From: Dysgonomonas sp. Marseille-P4677
GTDB taxonomy: Bacteria; Bacteroidota; Bacteroidia; Bacteroidales; Dysgonomonadaceae
Direction: 5' to 3'
Assembly: GCF_016652235.1 (NCBI RefSeq)
Contig: NZ_JAEPKU010000003.1
Coordinates: 54,866-118,865 of the forward strand
Length of the DNA: 64,000 nucleotides
Made by a program: the position numbers and the translations under genes. How positions within the stretch are numbered: position 1 is the first letter of the stretch; each line of letters begins with the position of its first letter. Positions 7,261 to 14,759 of the stretch are shown here, piece after piece. The notes under the pieces were generated by a model. It was not told where the DNA came from and searched no databases. It saw only the letters and a list, made by a program, of their open reading frames with translations.

Positions 7261-8498
7261 ATTGCCTCCTCTGTTTTTGAAAATGAAAATTCCATCTTAA
7301 CTTTCTCCATGTCCCGTTTGATACTTGAATCCAAAACTTTCGCGTAATGTTTCGTCATACGGGTATCGGAATGCCCGAGCATTTTAGCCACATTTTCAAG
7401 GCTGACTCCATTAGCGAGGAAAACAACGGTTGCCGCTGTATGTCTGGCACAATGAGTCGTAATATTTTTCTTAATTCCACAGAAATCAGCGATTTCCTTC
7501 AGGTAACTATTCATCTTTTGATTGCTTGGAACGGGAATCAGTACATTTCTCTTTTGGCAAAGAGGATGATCTTTATACTTATTCAGGATCTGTTGCGGAA
7601 TATCCAGCAAAGGGATATTACACATGTTATTTGTTTTTTGCCGGGCTATACGAACCCAAAGACATCCTTCATTGTCTTTGATGATGTGTTCCGGTTTCAG
7701 GTTGGCCGCATCAATAAAAGCGAGTCCGGTAAAGGCGCAAAAGACAAATACATCTCTTACTAAATCCAGACGGGGAATATCAAATTCCTTAGTAGCTACA
7801 GTTTCCAGTTCATCTTTTGTCAGGAATTCTTTGATGACTTCATCCTGTTTGAATTTGATTCCATAGAAAGGGTCTTTGGTGATCCATTCATTGGCAAGGC
7901 CGAGATTGGTAATTTTTTTCAGGCATTTCATATAGCGGATGATTGTATTGTGCTGGCAGCCCTTTTCTATTTTGAGGTAAAATTCAAAATTCCGGACAAT
8001 CTCTCCCGTAAATTCTTTCAAGGCAATATCTTCCTTCCCAAACTTTTGCTGGATAAGTTCTCGCAGATATTTTGCACAATTAACATAACGCCTTACCGTG
8101 ATATCCACATAATCGATTCCGATTAACTGTCTGCATTTTTCATTATGCTCATTGAATACATTGAGAAGCATTTTCCCTTTTTCCTCATAGAGCCCAAACA
8201 AGCGATCCATCAGTAGTTTGGAATTAATGGGCAGTTCTTCCAGTAAAAATTCTTTGTGAATATTCCTTAGCTTCAAATTCAATGATTGAATATACTCGTT
8301 CAATTCCAAAGAAGCCCGATCTCTTCCACGGGAACATTCTTTGGCCTGATTCCATAAAGAAGGGAGTACACTTCTTTTAATTCTGGTTTCAACGGGAATC
8401 CCATTCACTGTAATCCTCAAATAAACCGGTGCTTCTCCATTTTTTAGCAGTCTTTTCTTTGCAATAAAGAAAAGTACACTGAAACTTTCTTTCTTCAT
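7257..8498 (-). CDS. int: Tyrosine recombinase/integrase of the ICE
   Basis: The 413-residue integrase has an N-terminal arm-binding domain (1-90), a SAM-like core-binding domain (about 105-215) and a C-terminal catalytic domain. Catalytic residues visible are Lys288, His349-x-x-Arg352, His376 and the nucleophile Tyr385. The position of the first catalytic Arg (TGLR in canonical enzymes) is Ala260 in TGLAFIDAANL. IntDOT of CTnDOT also lacks this Arg, so the enzyme probably belongs to that divergent branch. The gene ends in an overlap with the RhuM-like gene and its start faces the tRNA-Phe 3' end, which suggests site-specific integration there. Confidence 0.92.
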   Translation of the reverse strand: MKKESFSVLFFIAKKRLLKNGEAPVYLRITVNGIPVETRIKRSVLPSLWNQAKECSRGRDRASLELNEYIQSLNLKLRNIHKEFLLEELPINSKLLMDRLFGLYEEKGKMLLNVFNEHNEKCRQLIGIDYVDITVRRYVNCAKYLRELIQQKFGKEDIALKEFTGEIVRNFEFYLKIEKGCQHNTIIRYMKCLKKITNLGLANEWITKDPFYGIKFKQDEVIKEFLTKDELETVATKEFDIPRLDLVRDVFVFCAFTGLAFIDAANLKPEHIIKDNEGCLWVRIARQKTNNMCNIPLLDIPQQILNKYKDHPLCQKRNVLIPVPSNQKMNSYLKEIADFCGIKKNITTHCARHTAATVVFLANGVSLENVAKMLGHSDTRMTKHYAKVLDSSIKRDMEKVKMEFSFSKTEEAI

Positions 8499-8612
8499 AC
8501 GACTTCATTTTTAGGTTGTGAAATTACCATTTCCGAGTCGAAGAAATACTACGCAAATTGTTGATATTCAGAGATAAATAATCACAATAGTTGTACATTT
8601 CTGAGAAGAAAA

Positions 8613-8651
8613 AAAGTACAACGAATAACACACTCGCATTCGTTGTACTTT
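8613..8651. repeat. 14-bp perfect inverted repeat next to the integrase
   Basis: AAAGTACAACGAAT (8613-8626) and ATTCGTTGTACTTT (8638-8651) are exact reverse complements separated by 11 bases. On the minus strand the hairpin is followed by seven T, so it could terminate read-through from the chromosome into the integrase. It could also be a protein-binding dyad. Confidence 0.65.
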
Positions 8652-8676
8652 GCTATATTTTGCTTAACTGCCTTTA

Positions 8677-8710
8677 AAACAAAAACAGTGAAACTCTCTG
8701 AATTTCACTG
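8677..8710 (-). terminator. Terminator of the tRNA-Phe transcript
   Basis: On the minus strand, CAGTGAAA and TTTCACTG (plus coordinates 8703-8710 and 8686-8693) form an 8-bp stem with a nine-base loop, then a TTTTTGTTTT run. It lies about 30 bases past the tRNA 3' end. Confidence 0.75.
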
Positions 8711-8738
8711 CTTTAACTTGTTTTTCCTTGATCTTTCG

Positions 8739-8811
8739 TGGTGCCACCAGGAATCGAACCGGGGACACAAGGATTTTCAGTCCTTTGCTCTACCAACTGA
8801 GCTATGGCACC
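8739..8811 (-). tRNA. tRNA-Phe (anticodon GAA)
   Basis: The minus strand folds as a 73-nt cloverleaf. The acceptor GGTGCCA pairs with TGGCACC, the D stem is GCTC/GAGC, the anticodon stem is AAGGA/TCCTT with loop CTGAAAA (anticodon GAA at 8778-8776), the variable loop is GTGTC, and the T loop is TTCGATT. The discriminator base is A; CCA is not encoded. The T stem CCCGG/CCTGG has one C-U mismatch at its middle pair. The 3' end faces the integrase, so this gene is the probable integration target and its T arm and acceptor may derive from the element's copy. Confidence 0.95.
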
Positions 8812-8829
8812 ATTGCCTTATTGCGAGTG

Positions 8830-8860
8830 CAAAGATAGGACATATTTTAGATTATCCAAA
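8830..8860 (-). promoter_or_regulatory. Promoter of tRNA-Phe
   Basis: On the minus strand the sequence has the Bacteroidota sigma signature: TTTG (plus CAAA at 8857-8860), a 19-base spacer, then TATCTTTG (plus CAAAGATA at 8830-8837). The -7 box ends about 18 bases before the mature tRNA 5' end. Confidence 0.8.
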
Positions 8861-8888
8861 AATATCGCTACAAATTTATTAAATTCAT

Positions 8889-9929
8889 CTACTTTTTATT
8901 ATCCGTCCCTATCGAATCCCAACCCTGAGCTTTTAATTCTATCTCGGCTCCATCACGGGTTTCAAGAACCAGCCCTAGCCCCTCCTTCGTTACATGTCCA
9001 ATCACATGAACTCCTTTTATCTTTGATACAGAATCATGTAAATATAGAGGAACAGTGAATAATAGCTCATAGTCCTCTCCTCCATTCATAGCAACAGTAG
9101 TTACATTCATATTAAATTGTTCAGCCATCATAGCTGTCTGATAATCGATAGGAATACGTTCCTCATAAATATGACATCCGACTTTACTCTGCTTACAAAT
9201 ATGCTTCAATTCAGACGATAATCCATCCGAAATATCAATCATCGAAGTTGGTACAATATTCTCTTCTGCCAGGAACTTTACAATATCCTTACGAGCTTCT
9301 GGCTTCAGTTGTCGTTCTAGTAAATACTCTTTCCCAGTGAAATCCGGTTGAAAGTCTTCTTTCCCATCATACATTGCTTTTTCTCGTTCAAGGAGTTGAA
9401 GCCCCATAAAGGCTGCACCAAGATCTCCCGAAACACAAATAAGGTCGGTCTCTTTAGCTCCATTACGATAAGCGATCTTACTATCTTCTCCTTCTCCCAA
9501 GCAAGTAATACTTATCGTTAAGCCTGTTAAAGAAGCAGAAGTATCGCCACCAACCAAGTCTACTCCATATTCTTGACATGCCAGATATACACCCTCATAA
9601 AAAGTGTCAAGATCCTCAACCGAGAAGCGCTTCGATATACCTAACGAAACAGTAATCTGTTTCGGCTGACCATTCATAGCATATATGTCTGAAAAATTGA
9701 CAATGGCAGACTTATAACCCAAATGCTTCATGGGTACATACATCAAGTCGAAATGAACACCTTCTAACAGAAGATCCGTAGTAACTAATGTCTTCTTATT
9801 TCCATAAGATAATACGGCAGCATCATCACCTACTCCTTTTTCAGAACTGGAGTTATTTAATTTTATATCTTTTGTCAGGTGATCTATCAGCCCGAATTCA
9901 CCTAAGCTTGCTATTTCTGTTCTTTGCAT
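8889..9929 (-). CDS. thiL: Thiamine-monophosphate kinase
   Basis: ThiL phosphorylates thiamine monophosphate to thiamine pyrophosphate in the cytosol, using ATP. The 346-residue protein carries family motifs in order: an N-terminal GEFGLIDHL, VGDDAAVL (about residue 33), LVTTDLLLEGVHFDL, then LVGGDTSAS, the central DISDGLSSELKHI and a C-terminal GGEDYELLFTVP. These Asp-rich segments bind Mg-ATP. It is the last gene of a six-gene minus-strand operon, 39 bases after the beta-lactamase gene. Other thi genes are not nearby. Confidence 0.95.
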   Translation of the reverse strand: MQRTEIASLGEFGLIDHLTKDIKLNNSSSEKGVGDDAAVLSYGNKKTLVTTDLLLEGVHFDLMYVPMKHLGYKSAIVNFSDIYAMNGQPKQITVSLGISKRFSVEDLDTFYEGVYLACQEYGVDLVGGDTSASLTGLTISITCLGEGEDSKIAYRNGAKETDLICVSGDLGAAFMGLQLLEREKAMYDGKEDFQPDFTGKEYLLERQLKPEARKDIVKFLAEENIVPTSMIDISDGLSSELKHICKQSKVGCHIYEERIPIDYQTAMMAEQFNMNVTTVAMNGGEDYELLFTVPLYLHDSVSKIKGVHVIGHVTKEGLGLVLETRDGAEIELKAQGWDSIGTDNKK

Positions 9930-9968
9930 TTTATATATTATAATAATTGCCTGTAAAGTTAGGCATAT

Positions 9969-10874
9969 TTACTTTATAGTTTGATTAACCTTGCCTGTAA
10001 GATATTCATACACGGCCTTCGATATATCCGCTATTATACCTGTGTTTGTCTTTTGATTTTCCATCGAATCTGCTACAAAAACAACCAAAGAGTAATATCT
10101 CCCATCAGGTAATCGGACAATACCCATATCGTTTTCGGCCGCATTCAATCCATCAGCATTACGAAATGAAGCTCCTGTTTTATGAGCCAAACAAACATCT
10201 TTTGGCAGTCCTGCCTTTATCTTACCCAGTCCTGTTGTCGTATCCACCATAGTATTCCATAAAAAATCGTGGAAAGAACCAGATAGAATATTACCCGTCC
10301 TGAATTTCTCTAATACCAATGCCGCAGTATAAGGTGTAGACCAGTTGAGATATTGTATATCCCACGTTGTATGCATTTCCTCTTCAGTCTTAGCAATTGA
10401 GAAATCTGCTATACCCATGCTTCTTATATATTGATCAACAACAGAGGGACCTCCTAAAAATCGGAACAAAATATCACAGCCATTATTATCGCTCTTAGAT
10501 ATAGTATATTTCAAAATATCAGCAATAGACATATATACTTCTCCTTGAGGATAGTCATCTCTCAAGGGGCTATGTGTATTTGGTAATAAATCACTTTTCT
10601 TAATAAATAATTTATGATCTAAAGAAAGATCATTCTTATCCATATAGTCTAATACAGCTAATGCTAAATAAAATTTATACACACTCTGAGTCGGATAATG
10701 AAAGTTATTATTTACAGACAATGTATCTTTACCATCTACAATCAGAGCAACACCCACTGTAGCGTGCTTGTCCTTTATTATCCGATTTATATCTTCTCGA
10801 AGTCTATTCCCTTGAGAAAAAGTATTAATAAATGCTATTACCAATATGCTAAGAAATAACAAAATACGTATCAT
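9969..10874 (-). CDS. Class A beta-lactamase (subclass A2, CfxA/CblA/PER-like)
   Basis: The 301-residue secreted serine beta-lactamase (signal peptide to about residue 21) has all hallmark motifs: S64-V-Y-K67 (catalytic Ser and Lys), S128-D-N130, a TEEEMH omega-loop segment near 163-168 carrying the general-base Glu, QYLNWSTP near 174-181 typical of subclass A2, and K232-T-G. It should hydrolyse penicillins and/or cephalosporins in the periplasm. The ATG at 10874 is preferred; an in-frame GTG at 10880 would abut the CbpM stop. It sits inside a core-type operon rather than on the mobile element, suggesting an intrinsic enzyme. Confidence 0.92.
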   Translation of the reverse strand: MIRILLFLSILVIAFINTFSQGNRLREDINRIIKDKHATVGVALIVDGKDTLSVNNNFHYPTQSVYKFYLALAVLDYMDKNDLSLDHKLFIKKSDLLPNTHSPLRDDYPQGEVYMSIADILKYTISKSDNNGCDILFRFLGGPSVVDQYIRSMGIADFSIAKTEEEMHTTWDIQYLNWSTPYTAALVLEKFRTGNILSGSFHDFLWNTMVDTTTGLGKIKAGLPKDVCLAHKTGASFRNADGLNAAENDMGIVRLPDGRYYSLVVFVADSMENQKTNTGIIADISKAVYEYLTGKVNQTIK

Positions 10875-10880
10875 ATACAC

Positions 10881-11168
10881 TTAGTCAATTAATCGAATTT
10901 GTTCTTTCAACCGATGAATTTCATTTTGCATCTCATCAATCTTATCCAACAAATTCTGGATAACATCTATTCCCTCCACATTAATAGATAAGTCGTAATA
11001 CCAACGCACATATTGATCTAAATTCTTTAATTGAGAAATATGTATATAGCGTTCTTCTTCGACAACACTTACTTGTATCAGTCCTTCGTTTTCAAGTTGT
11101 ATAATAAAGTCCGGCTCAACCTGATTCTGAATACAATATTCTTGTATAATTATTAATTCTGATGTCAT
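10881..11168 (-). CDS. cbpM: Chaperone modulator CbpM-like (MerR-type) protein
   Basis: The 95-residue protein fits the CbpM family. The N-terminus is a MerR-like winged-helix segment (EYCIQNQVEPDFIIQLENEGLI), followed by HISQLKNLDQYVRWYYDLSINVEGIDVI and a C-terminal coiled coil (LLDKIDEMQNEIHRLKEQI). CbpM binds the J domain of CbpA and restrains its stimulation of DnaK. It lies 18 bases downstream of the cbpA gene, the usual pairing. Confidence 0.88.
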   Translation of the reverse strand: MTSELIIIQEYCIQNQVEPDFIIQLENEGLIQVSVVEEERYIHISQLKNLDQYVRWYYDLSINVEGIDVIQNLLDKIDEMQNEIHRLKEQIRLID

Positions 11169-11186
11169 ACTGTTGATCTTTATTCA

Positions 11187-12098
11187 TTAAGACTTTGCTA
11201 ACCTTTCGAACAACTCTTTTTGTTCTTGATTCAAATTAGTTGGGATCTCCACCACGTATGTAATAATTAGATCGCCAAATTGCCCCTCTTTCTTATATAC
11301 AGGAAAACCCTTACCTCTAAGTCTAACTTTAGTTCCATTCTGAGTGCCTGCTTCTACATTCAACTTCACTTTTCCGGTAAATGTATCGACTGTTTCTTTT
11401 CCTCCAAGCACGGCTGTATATAAATTTAAATTAGCTGTTGTATATAGATCATCACCTACACGCTTAAACTTAGAATCTTCCTCTATCACAAATGTAATAT
11501 ATAAGTCTCCATTAGGGCCTCCGTTCCTGCCGGGCGCTCCCTGACCCGCCAGCTTTATAACCTGCCCGTCAGACACTCCTGCCGGAATAGTAATACGTAG
11601 ATTTTTTCCGTCTAATGTAAGTGTGCGCTTATGCATTTCAGAAGCATCCCGAAGGCTTAGATGCAATTCAGAAGTATAATCCTGTCCTCTAAAACCTCTG
11701 CTATATCGGCCTCCTGAGGCTGACTTCCTCCCCCCAAATAACGACTCAAAGAAATCGGAGAACCCACCCTCATCATCTCCACCGAAATTATAAGAGCTTC
11801 CTCCAAAGCTACTAAAATCGGCAAATCCTCCATTACGGGATTGTTGCTGTTGGGCTTTCTCATACTCCTCAGCATGTTTCCAATTCTCACCATAGGCATC
11901 ATATTTCTTTCTTTTCTCCGGATCAGACAAGACTTCGTTAGCTTCATTTATTTGTTGAAATTTACGTTTTGCCTCTTCATCATTTGGATTTATATCAGGA
12001 TGATATTTACGCGCAAGCTTCCGATAAGATTTTTTAATCTCATCGGCACTGGCAGTTTTAGAAACTCCCAATATGCTATAATAGTCTATAAATGCCAT
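11187..12098 (-). CDS. cbpA: DnaJ-class co-chaperone CbpA
   Basis: The 303-residue co-chaperone has an N-terminal J domain (residues 4-70) with H33-P-D35. A Gly/Phe/Ser-rich linker (about 85-135) follows, then two CbpA/DnaJ C-terminal substrate-binding domains (about 140-300). The zinc-finger region of true DnaJ is absent, which marks it as CbpA. It stimulates DnaK ATPase on unfolded clients. It is preceded by the exonuclease gene with a four-base gap and followed by cbpM. Confidence 0.93.
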   Translation of the reverse strand: MAFIDYYSILGVSKTASADEIKKSYRKLARKYHPDINPNDEEAKRKFQQINEANEVLSDPEKRKKYDAYGENWKHAEEYEKAQQQQSRNGGFADFSSFGGSSYNFGGDDEGGFSDFFESLFGGRKSASGGRYSRGFRGQDYTSELHLSLRDASEMHKRTLTLDGKNLRITIPAGVSDGQVIKLAGQGAPGRNGGPNGDLYITFVIEEDSKFKRVGDDLYTTANLNLYTAVLGGKETVDTFTGKVKLNVEAGTQNGTKVRLRGKGFPVYKKEGQFGDLIITYVVEIPTNLNQEQKELFERLAKS

Positions 12099-12102
12099 AT
12101 TT

Positions 12103-12687
12103 TTACTTTTTTACCTTTTCTCTATTTTTCAACTCATTGAATATCTTTAGACAAGCCCATGCATCTATGGCAGCATACATCTTTTGTGCATCCGACAATA
12201 CATTAGCTTCCCAATTAGACAACCTCTGCCCTTTCGATATTCTTTTCTCAAAAAGTATACCATAAATACGCTGTAAGCCATTATCCTCTATACCATAATC
12301 TTTCACAAAAGATTGAAGCTCTATAAAATTTATAGGAACAATTGCTTTTCGCTTATGGATAGCAGAAAAATCATCTTTGAGCGAAAGTCCTACCTTCTTT
12401 ATTGAGGGATTAACAAGAAAATTAGCCAAACAATCCGGAAAACCAATCAGATTTAGTCGAAATAAAAAGCATGTGTCTTCTGTCGACAACTGCATCAAAG
12501 CAATCTGATGCGATACTCCTTTATGAAAAGCCGGTCGTGTTTCGGTATCGAACCCTACCGCTTTTTGTTTTTCCAGATAAGCGACTGCCTTCTCTGCTTC
12601 GCTCTGTGTTTGTATTACAATTATCCGTCCCTCAAATCTCTCCATGGGGAATTCGGACAGCTCCTCTTTCGAAATCGTATTTACCAT
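12103..12687 (-). CDS. DEDDy-type 3'-5' exonuclease domain protein
   Basis: The 194-residue protein consists almost only of a DnaQ-superfamily exonuclease fold of the RNase D/WRN kind. The four acidic residues are visible: D47-x-E49 in FDTET, a D105/D106 in LSLKDDF, and Y171-x3-D175, the DEDDy form. No HRDC or helicase domain is attached. It overlaps the upstream DUF5063 gene by seven bases. The substrate (DNA or RNA) cannot be told from sequence. Confidence 0.88.
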   Translation of the reverse strand: MVNTISKEELSEFPMERFEGRIIVIQTQSEAEKAVAYLEKQKAVGFDTETRPAFHKGVSHQIALMQLSTEDTCFLFRLNLIGFPDCLANFLVNPSIKKVGLSLKDDFSAIHKRKAIVPINFIELQSFVKDYGIEDNGLQRIYGILFEKRISKGQRLSNWEANVLSDAQKMYAAIDAWACLKIFNELKNREKVKK

Positions 12688-13256
12688 AGTTCGTCCACAT
12701 CTGTCGTTTCGGCATCCTCGCTTCCTACTTCATCCGGATCTACAGAATATTTCACCGAATGTAATGCTCGCAAAACATTTACAAGCTTTTGACCCCAATA
12801 TGCTTTAAAATTTTCCATACAGACATACATCGAGTCATTCATATCTTCTGTGATGCCACGCTCAAATATGGTTATAAAGTTTTTTAAATCTTGATAAATA
12901 TCAGTTAAGTCTTCACTTATACTCGCTGCAATAGGAGTTTCGCTGTATTTCATATCTTGGAGAAAAACTTCAAGATAAGTATCCTTTGCCAAGAATACAT
13001 TATACAACTTAGAATTTATATAATTATAGATATCTTCTGTTACACTTATCTCCTGATCCTCATCGCCTACCATCTCTGTTTCAGGCACAAGTGATGCTTT
13101 TAAATATAAAAGAGGTAATATCTTTGTTAATTTATCTGTTAATTCAGACTCTGCAATTTCTTCCATATTCTCAAGAAAAGCACAATATTGTACCGCAACG
13201 GTAACAAATTCGATAGAGTCTTTCGAATAAACTATTTCTTTCAACTGATCTGACAT
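12681..13256 (-). CDS. DUF5063 domain protein
   Basis: The 191-residue, very acidic, all-helical cytosolic protein resembles DUF5063. The start is helical (SIEFVTVAVQYCAFLENME), the middle contains LTKILPLLYLKASLVP and a conserved helical DIYQDLKNFITIFERG, and the end is AYWGQKLVNVLRALHSV with an acidic tail. Its role is unknown. It is the first gene of the operon that continues through the exonuclease, cbpA, cbpM, the beta-lactamase and thiL. Confidence 0.8.
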   Translation of the reverse strand: MSDQLKEIVYSKDSIEFVTVAVQYCAFLENMEEIAESELTDKLTKILPLLYLKASLVPETEMVGDEDQEISVTEDIYNYINSKLYNVFLAKDTYLEVFLQDMKYSETPIAASISEDLTDIYQDLKNFITIFERGITEDMNDSMYVCMENFKAYWGQKLVNVLRALHSVKYSVDPDEVGSEDAETTDVDELW

Positions 13257-13548
13257 AATTTAATACTATAGTTTAGCTATTTTACGACCTTTTCCTTACT
13301 TATAGAAACAAATTTAGAAGTTTATTTTCTAAGATAAAAAGGTTACCATTCATTTATTAAAAAAATAAATATCAAAATGACAATAAAGCACTACTATAAT
13401 AAACCGCCATCTCCCCTCAAAAGTTTTAACTAAAAGGTGACAAAAGTGACACTTTTATAATATTAAAAAGACAACTCTTTTGAACCTTTAACATGAGGAA
13501 GCTATATCAATAAAGATAAAACAATCGAATTTTCTTAGAGAATAGGCT
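13257..13548. promoter_or_regulatory. Upstream region of the DUF5063-thiL operon with a 15-bp palindrome
   Basis: This AT-rich spacer contains a candidate -7 box on the minus strand (TAAATTTG, plus coordinates 13309-13316) without a clear TTTG at -33. It also holds a palindrome AAAAGTGACACTTTT (13442-13456), preceded by a partial repeat of the same half-site. No RNA gene is seen. Confidence 0.35.
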
Positions 13549-14325
13549 TCATTTCAAGTCCTGCAATTCATATCGCAAGACCTGCCTGGTATGAGGCAGA
13601 TAATAAACTTTCATCGGGATGCTATCAGAGCTATTCTTTTCTATAAGATCTTTTTTTAAATCATTATATTGACAAACATCCAAATTGAGGAATTCATAAA
13701 TATAAAACGTTTTCTCTGAGCTTTCCGCCACACACTTAAAATACCACTTTACTTCCAATTCGGAATATCGCTCAGCGACAGTGTTTGTATATAATTTATA
13801 ATCGGCCCAAACATCCCAATGAGGTTTTTTGCGGCTTTTAGAAATATCCTTTTTTATTTTAAACAAATAAGATTCTTCAACATCATATTTTCCTCGAAAT
13901 ACCAAATCGAAATCCTCCACGTAAGATTTTCCAAAAGTAAATAATATAAGAATTAGAAGAACTGCTATAACTAAAGCGATTGTCCGTTTCAGTCCTGTAA
14001 AATTAATTTTAAGTATTTCAGATACAATCACCCAAAAGGCACCTCCCGCCATAAAACCTATTAAAAGGAATAAAAGTGCAATCTTGAGGAAATCCATAAA
14101 ATATGACACATAAAAACAACCCGAAAAAAGAAGATAGAACGGGCGGTGTAATAAATTATATGAACACCATTCTCTTAATGGCAAACATAACGTGAGCAAT
14201 AACACTAAAATAATCAATACAAGTGTCCCTATTGCAATGTATCCAGACATTTTCTCTTTGATCCTATACTTCTCTATAGATGACCCGACGTCATTTTGAA
14301 GGCCCTTTCTTTTAGATCTCGGCAT
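13549..14325 (-). CDS. Membrane protein of unknown function, three transmembrane segments
   Basis: The 258-residue protein has a basic cytosolic N-terminus (residues 1-25), hydrophobic helices near 28-48, 80-105 and 115-130, and a C-terminal soluble domain of about 125 residues. That domain has beta-strand character (VKWYFKCVAESSEKTFYIYEF) and ends with a MKVYYLPHTRQVLRYE strand pattern. I do not recognise the family. It stands alone: the gene on its right is separated by a terminator and the operon on its left has its own promoter region. Confidence 0.7.
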   Translation of the reverse strand: MPRSKRKGLQNDVGSSIEKYRIKEKMSGYIAIGTLVLIILVLLLTLCLPLREWCSYNLLHRPFYLLFSGCFYVSYFMDFLKIALLFLLIGFMAGGAFWVIVSEILKINFTGLKRTIALVIAVLLILILFTFGKSYVEDFDLVFRGKYDVEESYLFKIKKDISKSRKKPHWDVWADYKLYTNTVAERYSELEVKWYFKCVAESSEKTFYIYEFLNLDVCQYNDLKKDLIEKNSSDSIPMKVYYLPHTRQVLRYELQDLK

Positions 14326-14377
14326 ATGTGTAGTTTTTTATTTACAATTTTTGAGTAGTTCTGTTTAAATTAAAAAA

Positions 14378-14418
14378 TAAGGTGAAGGTTCTACTCTTCA
14401 TACAGGACCTTCACCTTA
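14378..14418 (-). terminator. Terminator of the CDGSH gene
   Basis: Two 15-base arms (14378-14392 and 14404-14418) pair with one G-U, and on the minus strand they are followed by ATTTTTTAATT. It begins 15 bases past the CDGSH stop. Confidence 0.8.
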
Positions 14419-14432
14419 CACCAAACGAGGAA

Positions 14433-14624
14433 TTAGCCTCTAAATCCGATTTTCGTATGCGAACCATCACAGTAAGGTTTATTACCGGAGGCTCCACAAC
14501 GGCAAAGATGTGGATTTTCTTTCACTACTGTAGTTCCATCGGACAGAATTAGCTCTACAGTTCCCTCTACCAATAATGGTGCATTAGGGACAACTTTGAC
14601 TTTTAATAAAGAATTCTTTTCCAT
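14433..14624 (-). CDS. CDGSH-type iron-sulfur protein
   Basis: The 63-residue protein is a single CDGSH domain with the three-Cys one-His ligand set: C41-x-C43, then C52-D-G-S-H56. Such domains bind a 2Fe-2S cluster in a mitoNEET-like fold. A short beta-rich N-terminus precedes it (LVEGTVELILSDGTTVV), as in small bacterial members. It has its own terminator and is divergent from dnaX. The partner or redox role is unknown. Confidence 0.93.
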   Translation of the reverse strand: MEKNSLLKVKVVPNAPLLVEGTVELILSDGTTVVKENPHLCRCGASGNKPYCDGSHTKIGFRG

Positions 14625-14727
14625 GTTTGATAGTTTTTAATTTTTGCATAGTTATGCTTCTATAAAATTACAATTTTGTTAAAGATTTAGCGAATAATAT
14701 CTCATTTTTTCTTTCCATTTTTTTTCA

Positions 14728-14735
14728 TAGCTTTG
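14728..14735 (+). promoter_or_regulatory. -7 promoter box of dnaX
   Basis: TAGCTTTG fits TAnnTTTG, 24 bases before the dnaX ATG. No good TTTG lies at the expected -33 distance. AAAGGAG at 14743-14749 is a purine-rich possible ribosome binding site. Confidence 0.45.
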
Positions 14736-14759
14736 TATAGTTAAAGGAGAACCTCAAGA

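Larger units (their letters stand above)
1..8738. mobile_element. End of an integrative conjugative element (Bacteroides CTn type), partial
   Basis: The stretch holds the tail of a conjugative-transposon transfer operon in Bacteroides order (traK-L-M-N-O-Q), accessory genes, and a tyrosine integrase whose promoter end faces the 3' end of a tRNA-Phe gene. Integration at tRNA 3' ends is common for such elements. The tra genes look more GC-rich by eye than the chromosome right of 8811. The left boundary, traA-J, the relaxase and the coupling protein must lie outside the window. The right boundary at the tRNA is inferred; no second att copy is visible here. Confidence 0.8.
8499..8738. other. Element end: integrase upstream region with hairpins, probable att and arm sites
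   Basis: This 240-base spacer lies between the integrase start and the tRNA-Phe 3' end. It contains a 14-bp perfect inverted repeat (8613-8651) and the tRNA terminator (8677-8710). Integrase promoter, arm-type sites and the att core should be here. I cannot define the core without the second copy. Confidence 0.5.
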
